Source: Shewanella algae (GTDB taxonomy: Bacteria > Pseudomonadota > Gammaproteobacteria > Enterobacterales > Shewanellaceae). From it: a stretch of 64,000 bases of DNA. The DNA lies in contig NZ_CP068230.1 in the NCBI RefSeq assembly GCF_009183365.2, forward strand, positions 1,269,001 to 1,333,000. The letters run 5' to 3'. Position numbers and translations under genes: made by a program. Shown piece after piece: positions 28,199 to 35,737 of the stretch. A model generated the notes under the pieces. The model ran no database searches. It saw nothing but the letters and a program-made list of their open reading frames with translations, and was not told the DNA's origin. Within the stretch, counting starts at the first letter, position 1, and every line of letters starts with the position of its first letter.

Positions 28199-28729
28199 TC
28201 AGCCGCCATCACCATCCTGGCAATTGATATTTTCATCCTGAGAGTGACGAATTCGCCCCGCCTGATTGATGACCAAGGCCTCGGAATGGGGACTGTTGGC
28301 CTGACCCGGGCAATATTTGAAGGTACCATTGGTTCCTGTTGCCAATCCGTCCGGCAGAAAGCGTATTGCATCCCGGTTGTACCTGAGTATGTCTTGGCTA
28401 TCAAAAGCGCCGCTTTGAAACAGCAGCTTGTCGTCATCATCCAGGGCCAGATTACCGTTGTGATCGCTGAAAACCGTTACTCCTTGTTGCCAGGCATCGG
28501 CTTCACAGTGGCCATCCTTGAGAGCGCAGACACTGACTCTGACACCATAACTAATGGCCTGATTGCGAGCAAATTGCAGCAGTTGTTGTACTTGTTTGAT
28601 ACCGGTTTGAGCGCGATAACCTTCGTAGAGCGACTTGAGTGAGGGGGCTCCGACTGAGGCCAATACCGCCAGCAGAGCCATGGCGACCATGACCTCCAGC
28701 AGCGAAAAACCAAGCTGTAAATGACGCAT
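28199..28729 (-). CDS. FimT/GspH-like pseudopilin (second)
   Basis: A 176-aa minor pilin-like protein. The leader LQLGFSLLEVMVAMALLAVLAS has the conserved Gly-Phe cleavage site and Glu5. SLKSLYEGYRAQTGIKQVQQ and FARNQAISYGVRVSVCAL parallel the neighbouring gene, and FLPDGLATGTNGTFKYCPG repeats its C-terminal pattern, so the two arose by duplication. The frame is open to 28936; the ATG at 28729 has AAGGATGAG ahead and fits the leader. It probably takes part in type IV pilus or secretion pseudopilus assembly. Confidence 0.85.
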   Translation of the reverse strand: MRHLQLGFSLLEVMVAMALLAVLASVGAPSLKSLYEGYRAQTGIKQVQQLLQFARNQAISYGVRVSVCALKDGHCEADAWQQGVTVFSDHNGNLALDDDDKLLFQSGAFDSQDILRYNRDAIRFLPDGLATGTNGTFKYCPGQANSPHSEALVINQAGRIRHSQDENINCQDGDGG

Positions 28730-29416
<687 letters not shown>

Positions 29417-29470
29417 AAACGAACGTAAAAAATTAGGTTCATCACAGATTAGCGTGGACTGGAAATGAAA

Positions 29471-29529
29471 ACGGTTGGAGAGTTATTGTTTAGTCGCCAA
29501 ATAAACACAATGACCCACCCCAACCGTTG
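29471..29529. repeat. Inverted repeat downstream of glnB
   Basis: AACGGTTGG and CCAACCGTT, 9-bp arms with a 41-base loop, just before the accessory region. A second hairpin, GTAGTGG / CCACTAC, sits at about 29576-29602. Confidence 0.5.
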
Positions 29530-29547
29530 TCGATGTCGAATATTACC

Positions 29548-29564
29548 TGTACTAGCTCAGACTT
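29548..29564. repeat. 17-bp inverted repeat, left copy, edge of accessory region
   Basis: TGTACTAGCTCAGACTT occurs here, and its exact reverse complement occurs at 35879-35895. The pair brackets the accessory region (about 6.3 kb). Confidence 0.65.
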
Positions 29565-29680
29565 GTACTGACAGTGTAGTGGTCAAGTTAATTGGCCACT
29601 ACAAGCCAATCACACTCAGAACCAAAACCACCGAATGTTCCTGCGTCCGTTTTAGCAGTTTTTTATGTGTAAAACCACGA

Positions 29681-30178
29681 TTATCGTAGTAAAGAAAAAT
29701 ATTTATCCAAGGTGATCTCTGCTACCCAACACTCCAGCGTACCTTCACAGGATAAACCTAATGGATTCAAAGGAGTACAGGCACTTTTGATAGGTACTAG
29801 AGAGTTTTCAATTTGATATTCAAAAGTGTAATATTCCGTTTTGTATATGAATTTATCCCCCAATAAACGACCATTCTCATCGTCGTGCCTCATAAAATAA
29901 TGCGTAATTACGTGGACTTCCTCATCGTTCTCTTCAACTAATTGAGAAACAACATTGGCCATTCCTTCGTAACATTCAAATATTAATTCAGAGAACTTAT
30001 ATTCATTAAAAGTATCAGTCATATTGATAGGGCGAAAATATATATGAGGTCTAAGAATAACACCTTCATTAGAACTAAAAGCCACATTTAATCCACTATG
30101 AGGCACTTGTTCATATAAGCTTTTTTTAAGAATCAAATGTTGGTCGAAATATATAACCTCATATAAATCATCACTCAT
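29681..30178 (-). CDS. AT-rich hypothetical protein, copy 1
   Basis: A 165-aa soluble acidic protein with no motif I recognise. It begins MSDDLYEVIYFDQHLILKK and has several aromatic beta-like stretches and paired acidic residues (EENDEEVHV, RHDDENG). No signal peptide or transmembrane segment. A very good ribosome site (TAAGGAGATG) stands before the ATG at 30178, which supports a real gene. Base use is much more AT-rich than the neighbours. The last residues after TLDK differ from copy 2, so this gene ends in unit-external DNA. It is the first gene of the duplicated unit; a passenger or immunity role is possible but unshown. Confidence 0.72.
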   Translation of the reverse strand: MSDDLYEVIYFDQHLILKKSLYEQVPHSGLNVAFSSNEGVILRPHIYFRPINMTDTFNEYKFSELIFECYEGMANVVSQLVEENDEEVHVITHYFMRHDDENGRLLGDKFIYKTEYYTFEYQIENSLVPIKSACTPLNPLGLSCEGTLECWVAEITLDKYFSLLR

Positions 30179-30450
30179 TTACACTACATCTCCTTAACTT
30201 GTTGGCAGATTCAAATCCACATATAAAAATCAAGCCACCCACTGTAAAACAATAACTTAATCTTCTTTCTGTCTGCGTTCAAGCACCAGTAGTGGATTTG
30301 AGCACCCGGAGGTAGAAAGATATCCGTGAGTTGCAGAGGTTTGATGAAATCGAACCGATTTCACGCAAAAATGCGAGATTTGAGCCGTGCTAGCCCTACC
30401 CATGCTTCAGGGGATTTCAACAACTGTGGTTGAGATAAATAGCGTAGGGT
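30179..30450. other. Non-coding stretch between the two genes of copy 1
   Basis: A 272-base non-coding stretch between the transposase stop and the hypothetical gene start. It contains ATTCAAATCCAC, TTTGAGCACCCGGAGG and GATTTGAGCCGTGC segments but no clear gene. The last part upstream of the hypothetical gene carries its ribosome site. In copy 2 about 144 bases of this stretch are doubled. Confidence 0.6.
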
Positions 30451-31428
30451 TTAGGCCGTTTGAAAGTACTGACAGCTGGTTGCAAAATGCCGTCGTCGCT
30501 TCTCCAAGTGTTCGCAGTAACAGCTGAGCTCTTGCAAGGTGCCTACTGGCCCACGAAATAGTCTTCCAAATTCAGTGGTAAGCTTGAGCCAGTTCTCATG
30601 AGGGATATTCAACCGCGTCAGCAGCTTGGTACTCTTTTCACTTATCGCGCCACGCTTATCATCGCGAATACAACGCCCAGTATCATCCACTAATTCAAGA
30701 TAATCCTTGAGCCCAAACGCAATACCGCTGCGCTGGTTATCGCATTCATTGCCAATAAAGGGCAGTAGCTTGGTGGGTTGTTCGCATTTCAATGCTGCCT
30801 GAATACGTAGTCGAATGCTGGTATGCGCCGACTGCTCAGGCGTATCGGCCATCTTGGCTCTGATGGGATTGAGGTCAACGTAAGCCATGCAGGTTAACAC
30901 CGCGGCTTCATCCAGTAAGGCTTGCGACTTAAATCTTCCTTCCCAGAATCGGCCGGTACAGTTATCTTCCTGATTGGCTTGACGCGCTATCGGTTCATTG
31001 AGACAACGCATAAACCAGCTGATGTCACATAACCTGCTGCGATAAATCGCGATAGTATTCTTCAGCCTGGGGACTTCATACGCTTCAATCAGCTCACCCT
31101 GGGTGAATTTGCGGGTTAACTCGTCACCTTTAAACAGCTTATGCCATTGCTCAAGCACTTCTCTGTCTGTCCATCGGTTTGCTGTCTCTATATCGATATG
31201 CAACACCAGATGCAGATGATTACTCATGATGGCGAATGCCGCTACATCAATGGCAAAAACGGCCTCCAGTTCAAACAATAACGATTCCACCCAACCACGG
31301 CGGTGGTCATAATTCTTACCCGAGTAGGCATCATCACCACACAGAAAGGCTCGCCGTACCACGCGGCTGCAACAGTGGTAGTAAGGCGTATCTTCAAGGC
31401 TGATTTGAGTTCGGCGAGGGCGCGGCAT
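30451..31428 (-). CDS. Y1 (HUH) REP-associated-type transposase, copy 1
   Basis: A 325-aa single-strand DNA transposase of the Y1/IS200-like superfamily, RAYT type. It starts MPRPRRTQISLEDTPYYHCC. The metal-binding HUH motif is MSNHLHLVLHID (His-Leu-His) near residue 69, and the RAYT-type catalytic Tyr is in CMAYVDLNPIRAKM near residue 185, with CTGRFWEGRFKSQALLDEAA before it. It nicks and joins DNA at hairpin ends. Ribosome site AAGGAGG stands 7 bases before the ATG. The gene is intact. No inverted ends typical of IS3/IS4 elements are expected for this family. Confidence 0.88.
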   Translation of the reverse strand: MPRPRRTQISLEDTPYYHCCSRVVRRAFLCGDDAYSGKNYDHRRGWVESLLFELEAVFAIDVAAFAIMSNHLHLVLHIDIETANRWTDREVLEQWHKLFKGDELTRKFTQGELIEAYEVPRLKNTIAIYRSRLCDISWFMRCLNEPIARQANQEDNCTGRFWEGRFKSQALLDEAAVLTCMAYVDLNPIRAKMADTPEQSAHTSIRLRIQAALKCEQPTKLLPFIGNECDNQRSGIAFGLKDYLELVDDTGRCIRDDKRGAISEKSTKLLTRLNIPHENWLKLTTEFGRLFRGPVGTLQELSCYCEHLEKRRRHFATSCQYFQTA

Positions 31429-31449
31429 AATAACCTCCTTGTTAAATGC

Positions 31450-31986
31450 TTAAACAAAGCATAGTCGGAGGCTAACTACCGCGCCATTAACGTTGGGTGT
31501 CCATATTTTCTTATCCAAGGTGATCTCTGCTACCCAACACTCCAGCGTACCTTCACAGGATAAACCTAATGGATTCAAAGGAGTACAGGCACTTTTGATA
31601 GGTACTAGAGAGTTTTCAATTTGATATTCAAAAGTGTAATATTCCGTTTTGTATATGAATTTATCCCCCAATAAACGACCATTCTCATCGTCGTGCCTCA
31701 TAAAATAACGCGTAATTACGTGGACTTCCTCATCGTTCTCTTCAACTAATTGAGAAACAACATTGGCCATTCCTTCGTAACATTCAAATATTAATTCAGA
31801 GAACTTATATTCATTAAAAGTATCAGTCATATTGATAGGGCGAAAATATATATGAGGTCTAAGAATAACACCTTCATTAGAACTAAAAGCCACATTTAAT
31901 CCACTATGAGGCACTTGTTCATATAAGCTTTTTTTAAGAATCAAATGTTGGTCGAAATATATAACCTCATATAAATCATCACTCAT
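31450..31986 (-). CDS. AT-rich hypothetical protein, copy 2 (chimeric C-terminus)
   Basis: A 178-aa near-duplicate of the protein at 29681-30178, with one amino-acid change (His to Arg in VITHYFMRH). After TLDK it runs on into the end of the upstream unit and reads KIWTPNVNGAVVSLRLCFV, part of which is the transposase leader region of copy 1. The C-terminus is thus a fusion product of the duplication. It has the same strong ribosome site and AT-rich coding. The function of this family is unknown. Confidence 0.68.
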   Translation of the reverse strand: MSDDLYEVIYFDQHLILKKSLYEQVPHSGLNVAFSSNEGVILRPHIYFRPINMTDTFNEYKFSELIFECYEGMANVVSQLVEENDEEVHVITRYFMRHDDENGRLLGDKFIYKTEYYTFEYQIENSLVPIKSACTPLNPLGLSCEGTLECWVAEITLDKKIWTPNVNGAVVSLRLCFV

Positions 31987-32402
31987 TTACACTACATCTC
32001 CTTAACTTGTTGGCAGATTCAAATCCACATATAAAAATCAAGCCACCCACTGTAAAACAATAACTTAATCTTCTTTCTGTCTGCGTTCAAGCACCAGTAG
32101 TGGATTTGAGCACCCGGAGGTAGAAAGATATCCGTGAGTTGCAGAGGTTTGATGAAATCGAACATATTTCATGCTTAAAAATCAAGCCACCCACTGTAAA
32201 ACAATAACTTAATCTTCTTTCAGTCTGCGTTCAAGCACCAGTAGGGGATTTGAGCACCCGGAGGTAGAAAAATATCCATGAATTGTAGAGGTTTGATGAA
32301 ATCGAAAATATTTCACGCAAAAATGCGAGATTCGAGCCGTGCTAACCCTACCCATGGTTCAGGGGATTTCAACAACTGTGGTTGAGATAAATAGCGTAGG
32401 GT
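31987..32402. repeat. Non-coding stretch of copy 2 with 144-bp tandem duplication
   Basis: About 416 non-coding bases. The segment beginning AAAAATCAAGCCACCC occurs at 32033 and again at 32177, a 144-bp period, with scattered differences. Copy 1 has it once (from about 30225). No gene is seen. Confidence 0.82.
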
Positions 32403-33380
32403 TTAGGCCGTTTGAAAGTACTGACAGCTGGTTGCAAAATGCCGTCGTCGCTTCTCCAAGTGTTCGCAGTAACAGCTGAGCTCTTGCAAGGTGCCTACTG
32501 GCCCACGAAATAGTCTTCCAAATTCAGTGGTAAGCTTGAGCCAGTTCTCATGAGGGATATTCAACCGCGTCAGCAGCTTGGTACTCTTTTCACTTATCGC
32601 GCCACGCTTATCATCGCGAATACAACGCCCAGTATCATCCACTAATTCAAGATAATCCTTGAGCCCAAACGCAATACCGCTGCGCTGGTTATCGCATTCA
32701 TTGCCAATAAAGGGCAGTAGCTTGGTGGGTTGTTCGCATTTCAATGCTGCCTGAATACGTAGTCGAATGCTGGTATGCGCCGACTGCTCAGGCGTATCGG
32801 CCATCTTGGCTCTGATGGGATTGAGGTCAACGTAAGCCATGCAGGTTAACACCGCGGCTTCATCCAGTAAGGCTTGCGACTTAAATCTTCCTTCCCAGAA
32901 TCGGCCGGTACAGTTATCTTCCTGATTGGCTTGACGCGCTATCGGTTCGTTGAGACAACGCATGAACCAACTGATGTCACATAACCTGCTGCGAAAAATC
33001 GCGATAGTATGCCTCAGCCTGGGCACTTCATGCGCTTCAATCAGCTCTCCCTGGGTGAATTTGCGGGTTAACTCGTCACCTTTAAACAGCTTATGCCATT
33101 GCTCAAGCACTTCTCTGTCTGTCCATCGGTTTGCTGTCTCTATATCGATATGCAACACCAGATGCAGATGATTACTCATGATGGCGAATGCCGCTACATC
33201 AATGGCAAAAACGGCCTCCAGTTCAAACAATAACGATTCCACCCAACCACGGCGGTGGTCATAATTCTTACCCGAGTAGGCATCATCACCACACAGAAAG
33301 GCTCGCCGTACCACGCGGCTGCAACAGTGGTAGTAAGGCGTATCTTCAAGGCTGATTTGAGTTCGGCGAGGGCGCGGCAT
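32403..33380 (-). CDS. Y1 (HUH) REP-associated-type transposase, copy 2
   Basis: A 325-aa intact copy of the transposase at 30451-31428, with the same HUH motif MSNHLHLVLHID and the catalytic-Tyr motif YVDLNPIRAKM. It differs mainly at EAHEVPRLRHTIAIFRSR versus EAYEVPRLKNTIAIYRSR. All nine base differences seen lie in about 105 bp (32948-33052), and the rest is the same. It has the same AAGGAGG ribosome site. Probably functional by sequence, but activity cannot be judged. Confidence 0.88.
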   Translation of the reverse strand: MPRPRRTQISLEDTPYYHCCSRVVRRAFLCGDDAYSGKNYDHRRGWVESLLFELEAVFAIDVAAFAIMSNHLHLVLHIDIETANRWTDREVLEQWHKLFKGDELTRKFTQGELIEAHEVPRLRHTIAIFRSRLCDISWFMRCLNEPIARQANQEDNCTGRFWEGRFKSQALLDEAAVLTCMAYVDLNPIRAKMADTPEQSAHTSIRLRIQAALKCEQPTKLLPFIGNECDNQRSGIAFGLKDYLELVDDTGRCIRDDKRGAISEKSTKLLTRLNIPHENWLKLTTEFGRLFRGPVGTLQELSCYCEHLEKRRRHFATSCQYFQTA

Positions 33381-33554
33381 AATAACCTCCTTGTTAAATG
33401 CTTAAACAAAGCATAGTCGGGGGCTAACTACCGCGCCATTAACGCGGGGTGTCCATTTTTGTTTCCTTGTGGTGCATGTTCTAAGCTTTGTGACTCTAAA
33501 CTCTTTGAACTGTATTTAATGAGGGAAAAAATGCGTTTTAATTATTAGTTTAAT

Positions 33555-34436
33555 CTAGTCATGATTTTTAAATCCTGGAGCTATTTTAAAATCGCATATT
33601 CCTAACAATGCTTGATTGTTTTTAAGCCACAATTGGTATTCGTCACCTTTCAATAAATTTCCAGCAGGCGAACAGTCTATATTCCATTTTCTGAGAAAAA
33701 ATTCAACCATAGATGTTTTTACATAAACTATCTTCTCCCCATTGTCCATATTGTAATCAGCTTCAATAGCTTCTTTGTGTTTGACATTTGGATGAGGGGC
33801 TAATACTAATGGCACAGTAGAGTTCCATTTTTTATCTGACTGAATAATTTCATTATTTTCTATTTCTAAAGATGTCTCAGTTGCTTCTGTAATTCGTGTT
33901 ATATTTAAGTTTATAAATAGCTCTCTCTTTCTGTCATACGCCCTTACATACCATTTTAGACCATCGCTGAATATACTGTGAGGTATAATTTCCCTATAGC
34001 CGCCACCACTATTTAGAGATTTGTATTTTATTTTTAGAACTTTACCTTTGTATATTGATCTAGATATTTCAGAGACAATTTCCTTATTAGGTGAAACCAG
34101 TGAAATAGGAGTGCACCCACTAATTATCCCTGTTTTCTGAGCTTCTAATAATGTCTGTCCACCTTCAATGAGTTCTAGAAGAACTTTGTTTATTGGAAGA
34201 TCAAATAAGAAATCAAATATGCCATTCGTTTTGTCGTATTTCTTTGTACTCTTGTCGTAAGTGCAGTTTTGTTCACGTAAATTTTGGTAGTCAGATAAGT
34301 CTCTGGTAGCAACAGCATCGCTACAATCGAATCGTTCAGTCACGTCTTGTCTGGATACCGATCCAAGGTAGTACAGACGGAATTCGATGAAAGCTAATCT
34401 TTGGCTTTTGGCAGGCTTTATAGTTTGTGTATTCAT
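33555..34436 (-). CDS. WYL-domain transcriptional regulator (BrxR/CapW-like)
   Basis: A 293-aa regulator. The N-terminal winged helix has QRLAFIEFRLYYLGSVSRQD and FDCSDAVATRDLSDYQ, a pattern I associate with BrxR/CapW-type proteins. A central WYL-like domain spans about 120-200, with YKGKVLKIKYKSLNSGGGYREIIPHSIFSDGLKWYVRAYD, and a C-terminal WCX-like part follows. Such regulators repress anti-phage and mobile-element genes and sense ligands through WYL. Ribosome site GGGGAA precedes the ATG at 34436. AT-rich like its surroundings. It is divergent from two small genes whose promoter holds an inverted repeat. No BREX or CBASS gene is adjacent. Confidence 0.82.
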   Translation of the reverse strand: MNTQTIKPAKSQRLAFIEFRLYYLGSVSRQDVTERFDCSDAVATRDLSDYQNLREQNCTYDKSTKKYDKTNGIFDFLFDLPINKVLLELIEGGQTLLEAQKTGIISGCTPISLVSPNKEIVSEISRSIYKGKVLKIKYKSLNSGGGYREIIPHSIFSDGLKWYVRAYDRKRELFINLNITRITEATETSLEIENNEIIQSDKKWNSTVPLVLAPHPNVKHKEAIEADYNMDNGEKIVYVKTSMVEFFLRKWNIDCSPAGNLLKGDEYQLWLKNNQALLGICDFKIAPGFKNHD

Positions 34437-34495
34437 ATGTTCCCCTTGTTCAGAGGGCTAGCAGATATCTTATAGCTTAATGCAAAAAAGACGCG

Positions 34496-34524
34496 TTGAC
34501 CACATCAAAAAGATGTGGCACTAT
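34496..34524 (+). promoter_or_regulatory. Promoter with operator palindrome for the small-gene module
   Basis: A -35 like TTGACC at 34496-34501, 17-base spacer, and a weak -10 CACTAT at 34519-34524. A perfect inverted repeat CCACATC-AAAAA-GATGTGG occupies 34500-34518, exactly the spacer. A WYL regulator bound here would block polymerase, so this is the likely operator of the divergent regulator. Confidence 0.7.
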
Positions 34525-34577
34525 TTGTTGTGCTTGGGATGGTCTCAGGCACTAGATATGGTATACGAGGTGAAATT

Positions 34578-34751
34578 ATGGCTACAAATCCTCCTTCTGG
34601 GGATGGGCACCGCAACGGAGCCGTTAAAGGAAGATCTCAAACATTCAACCCTGTGACAGAACAGTGGGTGAAAAGAGATACCAAGACTGGGCGATTTATG
34701 GATGTAAAACAGGACGGCAATCCGTTCAAAGGAGTTCGTAAGGAAAAATAA
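34578..34751 (+). CDS. 57-aa conserved-looking basic protein
   Basis: A small soluble basic protein starting MATNPPSGDGHRNGAVKGRS and ending DVKQDGNPFKGVRKEK, with QTFNPVTEQWVKRDTKTGRF in between. It has a strong compositional bias to Lys, Arg, Gly and Asp and no transmembrane segment. I recall similar short proteins of unknown function in other bacteria but cannot name a family. The frame is open to 34515, but the ATG at 34578 has GAGGTGAA ahead. It is controlled by the promoter and operator just upstream and followed at once by a 13-bp terminator hairpin. The role is unknown. Confidence 0.68.
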   Translation: MATNPPSGDGHRNGAVKGRSQTFNPVTEQWVKRDTKTGRFMDVKQDGNPFKGVRKEK

Positions 34752-34753
34752 AA

Positions 34754-34790
34754 ACGGCTTCTATTGCGCTAACAATAGAAGCCGTATTAC
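34754..34790 (+). terminator. Hairpin after the 57-aa gene
   Basis: A 13-bp perfect stem ACGGCTTCTATTG / CAATAGAAGCCGT with loop CGCTAA, 3 bases after the stop codon. No long T-run follows, so it may act more as an RNA-stabilising end. Confidence 0.7.
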
Positions 34791-34802
34791 GTGAAGAGTA
34801 GA

Positions 34803-34820
34803 CCATTGCGCTAACAATGG
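34803..34820 (+). repeat. Second hairpin with the same core
   Basis: CCATTG-CGCTAA-CAATGG. It shares the 14-base core ATTGCGCTAACAAT with the hairpin at 34754-34785, 42 bases upstream. Confidence 0.7.
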
Positions 34821-34957
34821 ATCTAGAGCCCTACACTGAGAGGTCTCGCGCTCAGCTTACGAACAACGATTCCGATTAACGCAACCGCATCGTACCGTTT
34901 TGAAGCTCTTTTCACAATAGTTGAGATCCCTCTCTAACGTAAAAGAGAATCTTTATC

Positions 34958-35053
34958 ATGAAATCAAAAACTGTTCATGTTTGTTCGTATCGACGTTTCA
35001 GGTACGGACGTTGGGAAGATGTGGGAGCGCACTGGCGTTCAATGCCCGCTTAA
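34958..35053 (+). CDS. 31-aa putative micro-protein
   Basis: A tiny open frame starting MKSKTVHVCSYRRF and ending GAHWRSMPA, very rich in Arg, aromatic residues and His. The V-HV-SY-RR pattern then W/HWRS resembles short proteins often found in proteobacteria, but no name can be given. AAGAGA stands about 12 bases before the ATG. The frame is followed 25 bases later by a hairpin with a T-tail (35079-35106), which supports a real transcript end. It lies 206 bases after the 57-aa gene in the same direction, and may be in the same module. Confidence is limited by its size. Confidence 0.4.
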   Translation: MKSKTVHVCSYRRFRYGRWEDVGAHWRSMPA

Positions 35054-35078
35054 AGATTTATATTGAATCTTTTGTTAC

Positions 35079-35106
35079 AGAGCCTGCTATTCGTAGGCTC
35101 TCTTTG
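35079..35106 (+). terminator. Terminator after the 31-aa frame
   Basis: AGAGCCT / AGGCTCT stem with a 9-base loop, followed by CTTTG. Confidence 0.7.
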
Positions 35107-35246
35107 CTTAAATGGCTGTCATTGATATCTAGTCGTCTAAGGCGTTTATTGTCCTAATGATTTATCGTGAAAAACACATCGCTATCATGACTGACAATGC
35201 TCAAAGTTGGCGGGATACACCGACTTCCCCCTCGGTGTCGCCGAAA

Positions 35247-35345
35247 GCCGCTGGCACAGCGGCTAGTATGGCTTTCAGCCCAAAATAGCCAAATAGCATT
35301 GATTGGGCTTCCAGCGACGGACGTCTCGAATTGCCTGCCGCAGGC
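35247..35345. repeat. Dispersed repeat, copy A
   Basis: A segment of about 100 bp beginning with hairpin GCCGCTG-GCA-CAGCGGC, then AAAATAGCCAAATAGCATTG. It matches copy B at 35738-35842 with roughly 15% differences by eye. Confidence 0.75.
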
Positions 35346-35737
35346 TTATGCACAGGCGCTCCTGTGACTCGCTGCGAGTACGTCCCTGTAAGCTCAGCCT
35401 CGGCATCCATGCCTCGGAAGGTCACAGTTCCGCCTGTGCCTGATAATTAGGTGTATGTCTGTGGATATATAAGCAATTTCAAGTAACGCTATGATTGGCA
35501 GAATTGCACCGACCCCCGCTCGAAGCGGCCGCAGGGCGTTGATGACAATCGCGTAGCGAGGCATGGATGCCGAAGCAGCGCCAGTCGAATCAGGGATGAG
35601 CGTCTGGCGCGATAGCGAATTGGCATCATAAGCACAAGGGGTTGTCCGCTGCGTCGCGGGTCGCTGGGGGTTTGGAAAGGGGGCGAGTCGATACAGCCCC
35701 CTTTCCTCGGGTGTGGGGCGAAGCTCCACGACTTTAC

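Larger units (their letters stand above)
29703..31504. mobile_element. Tandem-duplicated unit, copy 1 (hypothetical gene plus Y1 transposase)
   Basis: An about 1.8-kb unit repeated in direct orientation at 31511-33456. Both begin TTATCCAAGGTGATCTC and end GGGTGTCCAT. Each unit holds, on the minus strand, a Y1/REP-type transposase followed by an AT-rich hypothetical gene. The copies are almost identical except for a 144-bp insertion in copy 2 and one divergent patch in the transposase. Confidence 0.85.
31511..33456. mobile_element. Tandem-duplicated unit, copy 2
   Basis: Second copy of the unit, in the same orientation, separated from copy 1 by 6 bases (ATTTTC). It carries an extra 144 bases, a doubling of part of its non-coding stretch (32033-32176 repeated at 32177-32320), and a patch of substitutions in the transposase. 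Confidence 0.85.

Noticed and set aside
29465..29689. 74-aa frame after glnB
   Set aside because: It crosses two inverted repeats and the border of the duplicated unit, with no ribosome site or motif.
33555..34436. BREX or CBASS defence island around the WYL regulator
   Set aside because: No brx, cap or cyclase-type gene is found within the island; only the regulator type is suggestive.
34754..34820. attC-type integron site for the two hairpins
   Set aside because: The core does not fit the RYYYAAC / GTTRRRY ends, and no integrase gene is present.
34754..34960. Retron msr-msd RNA
   Set aside because: Structured RNA is plausible here, but no reverse transcriptase gene is in the window.
34921..35157. 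A 78-aa frame overlapping the 31-aa micro-protein in another frame
   Set aside because: It starts with TTG with no ribosome site, runs through the terminator hairpin, and has no protein-like pattern.
35394..35729. 111-aa minus-strand frame in the repeat mosaic
   Set aside because: It lies within dispersed repeats and an inverted repeat pair and has no start signal; composition is that of translated non-coding DNA.
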